A DNA stretch of 64,000 nt from Aeromonas veronii bv. veronii (GCF_000820225.1 NZ_CDDK01000037.1:1-64000); one strand, 5' to 3'; positions 25,522-35,381 are shown, counted from the stretch's first letter. Notes: a model not told the origin generated them from the sequence alone. A program made the numbers and translations.

Positions 25522-27777
25522 ATGAATCGCCCCTCCTCAGGCCGCCCCCGCGTCCTGAGTCTGCCCTCTCTGCTGCTTGCCCTGCTGGGCGGATTGCTGC
25601 TGCTGACCCTGTTGTTGCCGCTGAACAATCCCGGCAGCTGGCTGGGCCGTGCCCAGCCGCTGGTGCTGGGCCCCGCCGACAATCCGCTGGCTACCCTCAC
25701 CCGCCACGCCCTGCTCTATAAAAGCGACAGCCGCGGCCTCTATCTGGTGGTGCGCAGTCAATGGCAGTTGCGAGGGCCATTGCAAGCGGGGGACAAGGTG
25801 CGGGTGGAGCTGCTCAACGACAAGGGGGAGCGGATTGACCAGCTGAGTCAAGCGGTGGATAAACGTCAGGTGTGCCGCAATAACCGCTGCACCCTGGATC
25901 TCAACAGCACCTTGCGCGCCCCGGATGACGCGCTGGCCAGCCGTTATCAGCTGCGCATCGGTCTGCTGCTCAAGGATCGCCCCGAGAGCGGCGACTTCAG
26001 CCAGATCCTGCAAACCCTGCCGGAGCAGGGCTTCAACCTCACCTATCTGGTGGTGAGCCTGACGCTGGTGCTGGCCCTGAGCGCCGCCGTGCTCAAGACG
26101 GTGCTGCCAAAGCTGCGCCGCAGCCTGCGCTGGCGGATCATCGGCAGCCTGCTGCTCGGCAACCTCACCTTCGTGTTGCTGCACGGCTTCGTGGTGTTCA
26201 AGCTGGGGGAGTTTCTGCTCTGGTCAGGCTTTCGCCCAGAGCACTACTATCTGGCCTGGGGCAGCATGGTGCTAGGCTGGAGCCTATGCGCGCTGGCGGG
26301 CTTCAACCTCTATATGGGGCTGGTCTTTACCGCGCTTTCGGGCATAGGTCTGTTGGCCAACTTTATGAAGATCGCCATCTACGGCGTGCCGCTCGGCGGG
26401 GACGATTTTGGCAACCTGCTGGCGCTGCTGCGGATCCTGCTCGACCAGCACCCCATCCTACCCATCTTCACCGTGTTGCTGGCACTGTTTCTCTGCTGGC
26501 GCTTTGCCCTGTCACGCTGGGTGCTGCGCACAGCCGCTGCCACCGTCGCCTTCTTTGCCCTGTGCGTCTTTGCCACCCAGACCGGCAACAAGCTGCTGGG
26601 GGCCAACATTCGCTACGTGGATCGCGCGGTCAACTACCACAGAGACATCATCCGCTCCGGCCCCGGCCTCTATCTGTTCAATCTGGTGGACGAGATGCTG
26701 CAAAGCGGCAGCGTGTTTCGCTACCCCTTGCAGATCAACGAGCTGACCCCGCAGCTGAGTTATCCGCCCCAGGGCATTGCGCCGCGCTGGGATCTGGTGA
26801 TCGTGCTGCAATATGAGTCGCTCTGGCTCGACTGGAAGGGGCGGATCTGCGCACCGGCTCCCACCCTCTCCCTGCCCGCCAGCGTGCAGCAGTGGCAAAA
26901 AACCATCCACTCCCCCACCACCGGCGGCATGACGGTACTGGCGGAGTTCGAGATGAACACCGGCCTGCCGGTGGGCTTGCTCAAGCAGGGGGTGGTGCCC
27001 TACTACTACCTCTCGCAGCAGGTGCCGGGACTGGCCCAGAGCGCCAGACAGAGCGGCTACCAGACCCTGTTCGCCCACCCTTATGTGGAAAAATTCTGGG
27101 GCCGCGCCAAGGCGATCCCGGCGCTTGGCTATGAGGAGCGCTGGTTCGACACCCGCTTCACCACCCTCGAGCACAAGGGGCTCTATATCTCCGATGATGC
27201 GCTGATCGACCACATACTCAAACGCAGCGAGCAGGATGACAAGCCGCTGTTTGCCTATGCGGTCACCATGCAGGGGCACGGCCCCTTCGATGGCCCCCGC
27301 TATCAGGGGCAGGAGCGCAGCGGCGCCTGTCCGAACCAGAGCGAGAGCGACACCCAGCTGCTCAACACCTACTACACCGGGGTGGTGGATGCCATGGCCT
27401 CGCTGGAGCGGCTGCTCAAGACCCTCGACCAGTCGGGCAAGCGCTATCTGGTGGTGGCCTTTGGCGATCACCAGCCGTTTTTGATGTCTGCCGGCAAGGG
27501 CATTCACGGTGACAAGCCGGCACGCGATGCCACCTACCAGATCCCCATGATGGCCTTCACCCGCGCCGATGACCCCCTCAATCTGGCGACCCAGTTTGCG
27601 CCGGTGCGCCAGCTCTACCAGATGGGTCAGGCCACCCGCCAGCTGCTGGCGGGGGATATCACCCCCATCGAAGAGAAACCCCTGCTCCATCCGGTGCTAG
27701 GCGAGGAGAAAGGGTTCGACCCATCAAGCCTGGTGCCGCAGATCCGCGCCAGCTTCCGACCCGATGCCCTGCCCTGA
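25522..27777 (+). CDS. Membrane alkaline-phosphatase-superfamily transferase (LTA synthase / sulfatase-like)
   Basis: 751-residue protein. A first helix (about 14-34) is followed by a periplasmic region, five or six further helices between about 170 and 370, and a C-terminal catalytic domain of the sulfatase/phosphoglycerol transferase type. Candidate metal ligands are E432 in VLQYESLW, a threonine in SPTTGGMT (residues 464-471), and D649/H650 in FGDHQPFL. Such enzymes transfer phosphoglycerol or phosphoethanolamine from phospholipids to envelope glycans or lipids. The acceptor here is unknown. The N-terminal periplasmic insert before the helical bundle is unlike classic LtaS. A terminator follows at 27797. 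Confidence 0.72.
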   Translation: MNRPSSGRPRVLSLPSLLLALLGGLLLLTLLLPLNNPGSWLGRAQPLVLGPADNPLATLTRHALLYKSDSRGLYLVVRSQWQLRGPLQAGDKVRVELLNDKGERIDQLSQAVDKRQVCRNNRCTLDLNSTLRAPDDALASRYQLRIGLLLKDRPESGDFSQILQTLPEQGFNLTYLVVSLTLVLALSAAVLKTVLPKLRRSLRWRIIGSLLLGNLTFVLLHGFVVFKLGEFLLWSGFRPEHYYLAWGSMVLGWSLCALAGFNLYMGLVFTALSGIGLLANFMKIAIYGVPLGGDDFGNLLALLRILLDQHPILPIFTVLLALFLCWRFALSRWVLRTAAATVAFFALCVFATQTGNKLLGANIRYVDRAVNYHRDIIRSGPGLYLFNLVDEMLQSGSVFRYPLQINELTPQLSYPPQGIAPRWDLVIVLQYESLWLDWKGRICAPAPTLSLPASVQQWQKTIHSPTTGGMTVLAEFEMNTGLPVGLLKQGVVPYYYLSQQVPGLAQSARQSGYQTLFAHPYVEKFWGRAKAIPALGYEERWFDTRFTTLEHKGLYISDDALIDHILKRSEQDDKPLFAYAVTMQGHGPFDGPRYQGQERSGACPNQSESDTQLLNTYYTGVVDAMASLERLLKTLDQSGKRYLVVAFGDHQPFLMSAGKGIHGDKPARDATYQIPMMAFTRADDPLNLATQFAPVRQLYQMGQATRQLLAGDITPIEEKPLLHPVLGEEKGFDPSSLVPQIRASFRPDALP

Positions 27778-27796
27778 TCCATCCCCACAAAAACAG

Positions 27797-27820
27797 ACAA
27801 GGCCGCATCCGCGGCCTTGT
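27797..27820. terminator. Terminator between the transferase and the S66 peptidase
   Basis: ACAAGGCCGC (27797-27806) and GCGGCCTTGT (27811-27820) form a perfect 10-bp stem with a four-base loop. An A-run upstream and T-rich sequence downstream suit use from both directions. Confidence 0.85.
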
Positions 27821-27841
27821 TGTTGGACATTCATTTCGCCC

Positions 27842-28858
27842 TCATTCTGCTCGCCACCATGGCTCCAGTAGCGTGAGCTGCTGGCGGTCGAGATCGAGCG
27901 CTACCTCGATACCCAGCGGCAACGTCAGCATGGGGTGGGTATGGGCGCAGTCAAACTCCGCCAGAATGGGGAAGCTCGGCTCCCCTACCACCTCCAGCAG
28001 GATATCGAGGGGGCGCTTGCCGCTCCCCTGATCGTTGAACAGCTCGTGCTTGCCGAGGATAAGCGCGCCGATCCGCTCAAACACCCCGCACAGCTTGAGA
28101 TGGGCAAAAGATCGCTCCACCGTCTCGGCAGATTTCAGGCTGTCCTCCAGCAGCAAAATGTCGCCGTGCTCGATGGGCGGCATATAGGGGGAGCCCCAGA
28201 TCCCCGCCATGGTGTTGAGGTTGCCGCCGATCAGTCGTCCCACTACCCGGCCAGAGCCCACCGAGATCAGCCGATTGGGCTGGCAAAACTTGACCCGGGT
28301 CTGGTTCTCCCAGTCCAGCCGTTCATCGCTCCACTTTGCCGGGGTGGGCAACGTGCAGGGGACGCCAGCTTCATCGGCCAACGCAATCTGTAAAAAACTG
28401 GCCAGCGTCTCATCCACCAGCGGCGGCAACTCGCCAAAGGAGGCCACCAGCGCCGGGCCATAAAAGGTAACCAGGCCAGTTTGGGCATGGATGCCGAGCA
28501 GCAACGCCGTCACATCTGAGTAGCCGACGATGATCTTGGGGTCGCGCTTGAGCGCATCAAAATCGAGATAAGGGAGCAGGGAGTTGGAGTTGCTGCCGCC
28601 AATCACCGATATGATGCAGCGCACTTCTGGGTCGCGAATAAGGGCGTTGAGCTCCTCGGCTCGTGCGGCGATGGAGCCGGAGCGCCAGTGATCCTGCTGG
28701 CCGGTGAGGCTGCCCGCCTTGAGCCTAAAGCCCTGCCCCTCAAGAAAGGCTTTTGCGCGGGCAAAACGGTTGGGTGCCCAAGCGGTCGCCGCGCTGGAAG
28801 GGGAGAAAAAAGCGATGGTATCGCCACGTCGGAGCAGCGGGGGAACCAATAACGTCAT
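27842..28858 (-). CDS. S66-family serine peptidase (LD-carboxypeptidase / MccF-like)
   Basis: 338-residue cytoplasmic peptidase of family S66. The nucleophile is S114 in GYSDVTALL. The catalytic glutamate is in LLLEDS (about 240-245) and the histidine in DCAHTHPM (about 306-313). S66 members either trim murein LD-bonds (LdcA) or cleave peptide-nucleotide antibiotics such as processed microcin C7 (MccF). The N-terminus LLRRGDTIAFFSPSS and the GGSNSNSLLPYLDF segment resemble MccF more than LdcA. It is convergent with the membrane transferase and divergent from the patatin gene. Confidence 0.8.
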   Translation of the reverse strand: MTLLVPPLLRRGDTIAFFSPSSAATAWAPNRFARAKAFLEGQGFRLKAGSLTGQQDHWRSGSIAARAEELNALIRDPEVRCIISVIGGSNSNSLLPYLDFDALKRDPKIIVGYSDVTALLLGIHAQTGLVTFYGPALVASFGELPPLVDETLASFLQIALADEAGVPCTLPTPAKWSDERLDWENQTRVKFCQPNRLISVGSGRVVGRLIGGNLNTMAGIWGSPYMPPIEHGDILLLEDSLKSAETVERSFAHLKLCGVFERIGALILGKHELFNDQGSGKRPLDILLEVVGEPSFPILAEFDCAHTHPMLTLPLGIEVALDLDRQQLTLLEPWWRAE

Positions 28859-29123
28859 GACACACTCATCCTTGCCAATATCCAGCCATCACAGAGTTGT
28901 TGAGACTCCTACACAATCCCTTTGATCACAACGGGTTTATCACCATCGTTTAGAAATACAAAACACTTGATTCATTATTAACAGATATTCTAAACACCAT
29001 CCCCTTCCTAGAATGACCTCATTGCGATGGCCAACCCCGGTTGGTTGTCAGAACGGTCGGCCTGACAGCCCGGACGTTCTCTTTCCCACGTTTTCTCTCT
29101 GACTTATCAATGAGGTGCCTGTC

Positions 29124-29966
29124 ATGAACAAAAACGCATCCCCCAGCGCATTGGTTGTAGAAGGCGGCGCCATGCGCGGCATATTTGCCAGCGGCGTGCT
29201 GGATGCGTTTATCGAGCATGACTATCGCCCCTTTGACTTCGCCATCGGCGTCTCGGCGGGGGCCACCAACTTGCTGGCTTATCTCGCCAGCCAGCATGGC
29301 CGCAGCCACGAGATCCTGACCAAACTGGCGTGCAGCCAGCAGTTTATGGATCCCCTGCGCTTTGCCAAGGGGGGTAATCTGGTGGATATCCACTGGCTGT
29401 GGAACACCAGCTGCCGCAAGTATCCCCTCGACATTCACGCCTACCGGGAGACCGGCATCCCCTTCTATGCGGTGGTGACCAATACCCTGACCGGCAAGGC
29501 GGAGTACATCCGGGTCAAGCCGGAGAACATGAACGAGGTGCTGCCCGCCAGCTGCGCCATTCCCCTCGCCTCCCACGAATACCCGGAGGTGCACGGGGTA
29601 CCGATGACAGATGGGGGGGTGGCCGACTCCATCCCGGTGATCGAGGCCTACCGCCGCGGTGCCCGTCACCTGACGGTGATCCTCTCCGAGCCCCTTGGCT
29701 ACCGGCTCAAGCCGATGCCCTTCCCCTGGATGATCCGCACCCTGCTCAAGACCCGCCCCGCGCTGGCACAGGCGCTGGAGCAGCGGGATCGCAGCTACAA
29801 CGAGGCGCTCGATTTTATCGCCAATCCGCCGGAGGACTGCCAGATCGAGGTGATCGCCCCGGCCGACTACTTCCCCGTTTCCCGTTTTACCCGCGATATC
29901 AACAAGCTGGAGATGGGATACGTGATGGGCAAGTGCGCAGGCTATCAGGCCGCCCTGCTCAATTGA
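29124..29966 (+). CDS. Patatin-like phospholipase (YjjU-like)
   Basis: 280-residue cytoplasmic patatin-family lipid hydrolase. It has the oxyanion-hole motif EGGAMRGIF (residues 13-21), the nucleophile elbow GVSAG with S44, and the dyad aspartate D163 in TDGGV. It resembles E. coli YjjU; the natural lipid substrate is not known. An in-frame GTG at 29115 exists, but ATG 29124 with GAGG nine bases upstream is preferred. It is preceded by an AT-rich promoter region (28930-29000). Confidence 0.85.
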   Translation: MNKNASPSALVVEGGAMRGIFASGVLDAFIEHDYRPFDFAIGVSAGATNLLAYLASQHGRSHEILTKLACSQQFMDPLRFAKGGNLVDIHWLWNTSCRKYPLDIHAYRETGIPFYAVVTNTLTGKAEYIRVKPENMNEVLPASCAIPLASHEYPEVHGVPMTDGGVADSIPVIEAYRRGARHLTVILSEPLGYRLKPMPFPWMIRTLLKTRPALAQALEQRDRSYNEALDFIANPPEDCQIEVIAPADYFPVSRFTRDINKLEMGYVMGKCAGYQAALLN

Positions 29967-30167
29967 TAAGGGTTTTACAGGCATGACCCGACCTGCCGCG
30001 ACGCACGCGCCGCCAACACAATAACAATCGGGTCAGTTGAGCAACATGAGTCATAAAAACAGACCGTGGCGAGGCAAGCGCGGCCAGAACCGGTGCCAGA
30101 CACCCAGACCCGGCCCGCTCCTCATCCCTATGCCAGGGCATCTCACCCTCATACAAGGTGTTTATTT

Positions 30168-31226
30168 ATGTCGTTTCTTCTCACCCATCCCGCGCTGGCG
30201 CAGCTGTTCGAGCGGCTGCTGCCCGATTACCGGATCATGGCGCCCGCGGCCGAATATCGGGGCGGCCGCTTCTCCGACACCGACAACGTCACCTACCACA
30301 GCATCCGCCATCCGGCCGATCTGGTGTGGCAGGAGAAGTCCCACTTCTCCCCGAAAGAGGTGGTGCTCCCCATCACCCAGACCCTGTTCCACTTCGACAA
30401 TCTGGAGCTGCGCGAATCAAAGGTGGAGGCCAAGCCCACCCTGCTGTTCTTGCGCAGCTGTGATATCCACGCTCTGCGCAGGCTGGATCAGGTCTACCTG
30501 AAAAATGGCCAGAACAGCGACGTCTACTACGCCCGGCTGCGCAGCAAGCTCAAGCTGGTGCTGCTGGAGTGCCGCGAGAGCTTCGAGAACTGCTTCTGCG
30601 TCTCCATGGGCAGCAACAAGACCCAGGACTACGCCGCCGCCATTCGTCTGAGCGATGAGGGTGCCCGTATCGAGGTGAAGGATCCCGAGCTGCTCGGCTA
30701 CTTTGCCGAACTGGGTGAATCCGACGACTTCACCCCGGAATTTGTCCAGAGCAACCCGGTCAAGGTTCGCACCCCGGACAGCGTCTGTAACGACCCCCAG
30801 CGGATCCGCCAGATCCTCACCGCCCATCCGGTCTGGGCCGAGTACGACAGCCGCTGCATCGGCTGCGGCCGCTGTACCACCTCCTGCCCGACCTGCAGCT
30901 GCTACAGCGTGCACGACCTCACTTATGCAGAGAACCCCAAGCAGGGTGAGCGCCGTCGCCAGTGGGCCAGCTGCATGGTGGATGGCTTTAGCGACATGGC
31001 CGGTGGCCACGGTTTTCGCGCCAAACATGGCGAGCGCCTGCGTTATCGCGCCCTGCACAAGGTCAACGACTACAAGGCCCGTCAGGGGGAGGAGCACATG
31101 TGCGTCGGCTGTGGCCGCTGCGACGATCGCTGCCCTCACTACATCTCCTTTAGCAACATCATCAACAAGATGACCGATGTGGTCGAACAGACCATCGCAG
31201 CCGACAACGCGCAGGGGGCGAACTGA
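30168..31226 (+). CDS. asrA: Anaerobic sulfite reductase subunit A
   Basis: 352-residue iron-sulfur subunit of the NADH-linked dissimilatory-type sulfite reductase that makes sulfide from sulfite without oxygen. Two ferredoxin-type clusters are visible: [16 protein letters not shown] (about 228-243) and CVGCGRC followed by CPH (about 310-321). It passes electrons from AsrB to AsrC in the cytoplasm. The open frame extends to 30066, but the ATG at 30168 gives the family N-terminus ([15 protein letters not shown]). It is the first gene of asrABC. Its leader contains TTGAGCAACATGAG (30036-30049), a poor match to an FNR site. Confidence 0.93.
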   Translation: MSFLLTHPALAQLFERLLPDYRIMAPAAEYRGGRFSDTDNVTYHSIRHPADLVWQEKSHFSPKEVVLPITQTLFHFDNLELRESKVEAKPTLLFLRSCDIHALRRLDQVYLKNGQNSDVYYARLRSKLKLVLLECRESFENCFCVSMGSNKTQDYAAAIRLSDEGARIEVKDPELLGYFAELGESDDFTPEFVQSNPVKVRTPDSVCNDPQRIRQILTAHPVWAEYDSRCIGCGRCTTSCPTCSCYSVHDLTYAENPKQGERRRQWASCMVDGFSDMAGGHGFRAKHGERLRYRALHKVNDYKARQGEEHMCVGCGRCDDRCPHYISFSNIINKMTDVVEQTIAADNAQGAN

Positions 31227-31227
31227 T

Positions 31228-32067
31228 ATGTGCCAGTGCCAGCAAACCGCAACAGCAGAACCGCAGCAGGACGTGGTCGAAAATCGCCTGCTGCCCAAGG
31301 CCTACACCATTCTGGCCATCGAGCGTCACACCGAGCTGGAGTGGAACTTTCGGGTCTCCCGCGACTTTGATGTCCACTACGGCCAGTTTGTGGAGATCTC
31401 CCTGCCCACCGTTGGCGAAGCGCCCATCTCGGTCTCCGACTATGGCGATGGCTATGTGGATCTGTTGATCCGCAAGGTCGGCAAGGTAACCGATGCGCTG
31501 TTTGCCCTCGATGTGGGCGACAAGCTGTGGATGCGCGGCGTCCACGGCAACGGCTATCCGCTGGAGACCTACCGCAACCAGCACCTCATCGTGGTGGCGG
31601 GCGGTACCGGCGTCGCGCCGGTCAAGGGGCTGCTGCGCCGCTTCAGCAAACATCCGGAAGAGGTGAAATCCCTCGACATGATCCTCGGCTTCAAGAACGA
31701 GCAGGCGGTGCTCTATCGCCACGAGATGCCGCTCTGGGCCGAGCAGCAGAACCTCATCGTCACCCTGGACGAGGGCAAGGAGAGCGAGCAGTTTCGCATT
31801 GGCCGGGTCACCGACTACATCGACCAGCTGGATCTCGCTGACAAGGAGGATATCCAGGTGATCGTGGTCGGCCCCCCCATCATGATCCGCTTCGTGGTGC
31901 ACGCCTTCCTCGAGCGGGGCATCCCCAAGGATCGCATCTGGGTCGACTACGAACGCCGCATGGCCTGCGCCGTGGGCAAGTGTGGCCACTGCCGGATGGG
32001 CGACACCTATATCTGCGTGGATGGACCGGTCTTTCGTTTTGACCAGGCCCAGCATCTGATCGACTGA
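31228..32067 (+). CDS. asrB: Anaerobic sulfite reductase subunit B
   Basis: 279-residue flavoprotein subunit that takes electrons from NADH. The N-terminal ferredoxin-reductase-like barrel binds FAD (EISLP and [11 protein letters not shown] segments) and the [14 protein letters not shown] motif contacts the nucleotide. The C-terminal [17 protein letters not shown] holds four cysteines for an iron-sulfur cluster, as in PyrK-type subunits. The ATG lies one base after the asrA stop codon. The N-terminal MCQCQQ resembles the cysteine-bearing start of Salmonella AsrB. Confidence 0.93.
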   Translation: MCQCQQTATAEPQQDVVENRLLPKAYTILAIERHTELEWNFRVSRDFDVHYGQFVEISLPTVGEAPISVSDYGDGYVDLLIRKVGKVTDALFALDVGDKLWMRGVHGNGYPLETYRNQHLIVVAGGTGVAPVKGLLRRFSKHPEEVKSLDMILGFKNEQAVLYRHEMPLWAEQQNLIVTLDEGKESEQFRIGRVTDYIDQLDLADKEDIQVIVVGPPIMIRFVVHAFLERGIPKDRIWVDYERRMACAVGKCGHCRMGDTYICVDGPVFRFDQAQHLID

Positions 32068-32078
32068 GGGAGAACACC

Positions 32079-33089
32079 ATGAGTCTCGATATCGACATCA
32101 TCAAGGCCCGCGCCAAGAACGAATACCGCCTCTCCAAGGTGCGCGGCGAAGCGATGATCAGCGTACGCATTCCAGGCGGGATCATGCCCGCCCACCTGCT
32201 GGCAGTGGCCCAGCAGATCGCCGAACAGTATGGCAACGGCCTGATCCACCTCACCACCCGCCAGAAGCTGGCGATGCCCGGCATCAAGTATCAGGACATG
32301 GACAAGGTCAACGCCGCCCTCGAACCCTTTATCAAGGAGATCGAGGTGGAGACCTGCGGCATCGAGGTAGAGGACACCACAGCCGGTTACCAGACCATCG
32401 GCGGGCGCAATATCGTCGCCTGTCAGGGCAACACCATCTGCCAGAAGGGCAATATCGACTGCACCGGGCTGGCCCAGCGGATGGAGAAACACCTCTACCC
32501 CAACCCCTATCACCTCAAAATGGTGATCGCCGGCTGCCCCAACGACTGCGCCAAGGCCAACATGGCCGACTTCGGTATCCTCGGCATCGCCAAAATCCAC
32601 TTCAATGCCGAGCGCTGCATCGGCTGCGGCGCCTGTGTCAAGGCATGTAACCACCACGCGGTGGATTGCCTCGCCATCAAGCATGGCAAGGCGGTCAAAG
32701 AGGAGAGCAAGTGTATCGGCTGTGGCGAGTGCGTGCTGGCCTGCCCGACACTGGCCTGGCAGCGGGATCCCAAGCAGCTCTACATGGTCAAGCTGGGGGG
32801 GCGCACCAGCAAGAAGACCCCCCGCACTGGCAAGCTATTCCTCAACTGGGTGACCGAAGAGGTGCTTCATGCGGTGATCAAGAACCTGTTCGAGTTCGAG
32901 GCCGAGATGCTGGATGGCAAGCCCATCTACCTGCACATGGGTCACCTTATCGACCGGGCCGGTTATCACAAGTTCAAGGAGCGGGTGCTGCGCGGCGTCA
33001 CCCTCAACCCGGAAGCCATGGTCGCTGACCGCATCTTCTGGGCCGAAGATCAGTACGTCGCCAACATGCACGTCAAAGCGGTGCAATAG
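32079..33089 (+). CDS. asrC: Anaerobic sulfite reductase subunit C (sirohaem catalytic subunit)
   Basis: 336-residue catalytic subunit. Sirohaem/4Fe-4S cysteines lie in CQGNTICQKGNIDC (about 112-125) and CPNDC (about 153-157), and sulfite-reductase signatures HLTTRQKL and PNDCAKANMADFG are present. Two ferredoxin clusters, CIGCGACVKAC and CIGCGECVLAC (about 180-220), bring in electrons. It reduces sulfite to sulfide with six electrons. A GGGAG site sits before the ATG, 11 bases after asrB. The adjacent cysG makes the sirohaem it needs. Confidence 0.93.
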   Translation: MSLDIDIIKARAKNEYRLSKVRGEAMISVRIPGGIMPAHLLAVAQQIAEQYGNGLIHLTTRQKLAMPGIKYQDMDKVNAALEPFIKEIEVETCGIEVEDTTAGYQTIGGRNIVACQGNTICQKGNIDCTGLAQRMEKHLYPNPYHLKMVIAGCPNDCAKANMADFGILGIAKIHFNAERCIGCGACVKACNHHAVDCLAIKHGKAVKEESKCIGCGECVLACPTLAWQRDPKQLYMVKLGGRTSKKTPRTGKLFLNWVTEEVLHAVIKNLFEFEAEMLDGKPIYLHMGHLIDRAGYHKFKERVLRGVTLNPEAMVADRIFWAEDQYVANMHVKAVQ

Positions 33090-33103
33090 GAAAAACCTCG
33101 TTT

Positions 33104-33174
33104 GGGGAAGCGTGATCAAATGGCCGACACCGGTGGGGATCTGTCGTTGGCCCGGGCGTAGATCACCCTTCCCC
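33104..33174 (+). terminator. Long hairpin terminator after asrC
   Basis: GGGGAAG-C-GTGATC (33104-33117) pairs with GATCAC-CTTCCCC (33161-33174), with a further GGCCGACAC/GTTGGCC-type arm inside the loop, followed by TTTTTT. It probably ends the asrABC transcript. Confidence 0.6.
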
Positions 33175-33186
33175 TTTTTTATTCCC

Positions 33187-33208
33187 GTCGGGGGATCTTT
33201 CCCCCGAC
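33187..33208. other. Perfect 9-bp hairpin upstream of cysG
   Basis: GTCGGGGGA (33187-33195) pairs with TCCCCCGAC (33200-33208) around TCTT. No T-tract follows, so it is more likely a leader structure or DNA site than a terminator. Confidence 0.5.
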
Positions 33209-33286
33209 CATCCGGGGTGCGTCACGGCGCGCCCTGCTATCTCGCCCGGCGCGGCATTGCGAGCGGGCCAGCATCCGGAGCCTGTT

Positions 33287-34678
33287 ATGGACTTTCTCCC
33301 TCTCTTCTGTCAGCTGCAAAACAAGCCGGTCCTGATCGTCGGCGGCGGTGAGGTGGCGGTGCGCAAGGCGCGCCTGCTACTCGATGCCAAGGCGAAGATC
33401 ACCATCAATGCCCCCCATCTGGAACCCCAGCTGATGAGCTGGGCCGAGCAGGGTCGCCTGACCGTCTGCGCCGCCGATTTTCATCCCGAACTGCTCGATG
33501 GCAAGTGGCTGGTGATCGCCGCCACCAACCAGCCAGAGGTCAACCATCAGGTCTTTCATGAGGCGAACCTGCGCCAGATCTTCTGCAATGTGGTGGACTC
33601 TCCGGCCCACTGCAGCGCCATCATGCCCGCGATCATCGACCGCTCGCCGCTGATGGTGGCCATCTCCAGCGCAGGCGCGGCGCCGGTTCTAAGCCGCCAG
33701 CTGCGGGAAAAACTTGAAGCGTTGCTACCGCAACACCTCGGCCAACTCGCGGCGCTGGCGGGCAAGCTGCGCGAGCAGGTCAAACTCATTCCGGACAAGC
33801 TGGCCCGCCGCCGCTTCTGGGAGCGGCTCTTTAGCCATGAGCGACTGGCATGCCAGCTGGCGCGCGGCCAACAACAGGCCGCCGAGCAGAGCGTCGCCGA
33901 GCTACTCGATGAGCAACCGCAGAGCAAGGGAAGCGTAACCCTGGTGGGAGCAGGCCCCGGCGATGCGGGGCTGCTTACCCTAAGCGGTCTGCAGCAGCTG
34001 CAACAGGCGGATGTGGTGGTCTATGACCGGCTGGTGTCGCAGGCGGTGCTGGCACTTGTTCGCCGGGATGCCGAGCGGATCTTTGTCGGCAAGGAGGCGG
34101 GCCGCCACTGTGTGCCCCAGCAGGCGATCAACCAGCTGTTGCTGGAGCAGGCTCGCCTCGGCAAACAGGTGGTGCGACTCAAGGGGGGCGATCCCTTTAT
34201 CTTTGGCCGGGGTGGCGAGGAGCTGGAAACCCTGGCCGAGGCGGGCATCCCCTTCTCGGTGGTACCGGGCATTACGGCAGCCTCAGGCTGCGCTGCCTAC
34301 AGCGGCATTCCCCTCACCCACCGCGATCACGCCCAACGGGTGCAGTTCATCACCGGGCATGACAAGGAGGGCAATATCGCCCAGGAGTGGTCGGCGCTGG
34401 CGGCCCCACGCCAGACCCTGGTGTTCTACATGGGGCTGGCCCACGCCGCCCGCATTCAGGATGCGCTGCAAACCCACGGCATGCCCGGCCACACCCCGGT
34501 GGCGCTGGTGGAGCAAGGCACCCAGCTCAGCCAGCGGGTGGTGCGCGGCGAGCTGCAGCAGTTGGCCGAACTGGCTCGTCAGGTGAAGAGCCCGAGTCTC
34601 ATCATCATCGGCTCGGTGGTCACTCTGGCCGACAAGCTGGACTGGTATGGGGAAGCCAACGCCATCCACGGCATCTAA
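33287..34678 (+). CDS. cysG: Sirohaem synthase CysG
   Basis: 463-residue trifunctional enzyme. The N-terminal domain (1-210) is the precorrin-2 dehydrogenase/ferrochelatase, starting with the NAD-binding [14 protein letters not shown] (about 17-30). The C-terminal domain (about 215-460) is uroporphyrinogen-III C-methyltransferase, with [13 protein letters not shown] and the [16 protein letters not shown] loop. Together they turn uroporphyrinogen III into sirohaem, the cofactor of AsrC and assimilatory sulfite/nitrite reductases. Start ATG 33287 is chosen over 33257 by family N-terminus (MDFLPLF). Location next to asrABC fits cofactor supply. A strong terminator follows. Confidence 0.94.
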   Translation: MDFLPLFCQLQNKPVLIVGGGEVAVRKARLLLDAKAKITINAPHLEPQLMSWAEQGRLTVCAADFHPELLDGKWLVIAATNQPEVNHQVFHEANLRQIFCNVVDSPAHCSAIMPAIIDRSPLMVAISSAGAAPVLSRQLREKLEALLPQHLGQLAALAGKLREQVKLIPDKLARRRFWERLFSHERLACQLARGQQQAAEQSVAELLDEQPQSKGSVTLVGAGPGDAGLLTLSGLQQLQQADVVVYDRLVSQAVLALVRRDAERIFVGKEAGRHCVPQQAINQLLLEQARLGKQVVRLKGGDPFIFGRGGEELETLAEAGIPFSVVPGITAASGCAAYSGIPLTHRDHAQRVQFITGHDKEGNIAQEWSALAAPRQTLVFYMGLAHAARIQDALQTHGMPGHTPVALVEQGTQLSQRVVRGELQQLAELARQVKSPSLIIIGSVVTLADKLDWYGEANAIHGI

Positions 34679-34710
34679 CCCCGCACGGCTATCACCCAAT
34701 AGAGACAACA

Positions 34711-34741
34711 AAACAGAGAGCGGCATGGCCGCTCTCTGTTT
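34711..34741. terminator. Bidirectional terminator after cysG
   Basis: AAACAGAGAGCGGC (from 34711) pairs with GCCGCTCTCTGTTT around ATG, a near-perfect long stem followed by a T-run. It separates convergent cysG and the periplasmic-protein gene. Confidence 0.88.
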
Positions 34742-34778
34742 TTTGCATCAATGACCAAGCCGTGGCACGGCGTGTCTG

Positions 34779-35381
34779 TTACTCGAGCCGGATGGGGCCG
34801 GTATTCTGAACATCGCTGTCATTCCAGTCGCTCTCATCGCGAATACGCGGATCCCCCTGCAAGGTGTAGAGGATGGTTCCCTGACGAAACTGCAGCGCGC
34901 CATCGGCCCGCTTGGCCTTCACCTTGACTCCGTTGACCCACACCTGCTCCTTGCCATCCACCTGAATATTGGCCACCGTGGCGCCGGTCTCGCTATTTTT
35001 GGCGATCCACTTGCCCTGATAGGGCGAGTCCCCTTTGGCCATCGGCAGTGCGGCTGCCTTGCCCGCCGACCAGGCGTGCACGGTGCAAAAGCCGTGGGCC
35101 CGGCGATCATGTTTGATGACGTAATCCAGGGTGGGTTCGCTGGCGGGCAGATCGAAGGTGATCCCAATGACCACCTTGCCGTTTGTGGCCGAATAGGCGG
35201 CGGGCGCCAGCGTTTTCAGGGTCGCCTTCTTGCCATTGATAAAGACGTTGCCCCCTTGCGACTTGACCCGAATATCGGTGGGACAAGTGGCGCTGAAGTT
35301 GGGCAGCGCTGCGAGGGCACTGCCGGCATGGGCGGTCATGGCCAACATGACAAGGGTCAGCAGAGCAGGTTTTTGATTCAT
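34779..35381 (-). CDS. Exported protein of unknown function
   Basis: 200-residue protein with a clear signal peptide (cleavage near residue 24, SALA-AL). The mature chain is a mix of short beta-type segments, with two cysteines (about 33 and 98) that could form a disulfide in the periplasm. No catalytic motif is recognised and I do not know the family. It is a single gene with an AT-rich promoter region upstream (35460-35550), convergent with cysG. Confidence 0.65.
   Translation of the reverse strand: MNQKPALLTLVMLAMTAHAGSALAALPNFSATCPTDIRVKSQGGNVFINGKKATLKTLAPAAYSATNGKVVIGITFDLPASEPTLDYVIKHDRRAHGFCTVHAWSAGKAAALPMAKGDSPYQGKWIAKNSETGATVANIQVDGKEQVWVNGVKVKAKRADGALQFRQGTILYTLQGDPRIRDESDWNDSDVQNTGPIRLE

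Noticed and set aside
30036-30049. FNR site ahead of asrA (TTGAGCAACATGAG)
   Set aside because: Both half-sites depart from the TTGAT...ATCAA consensus; too weak to annotate.
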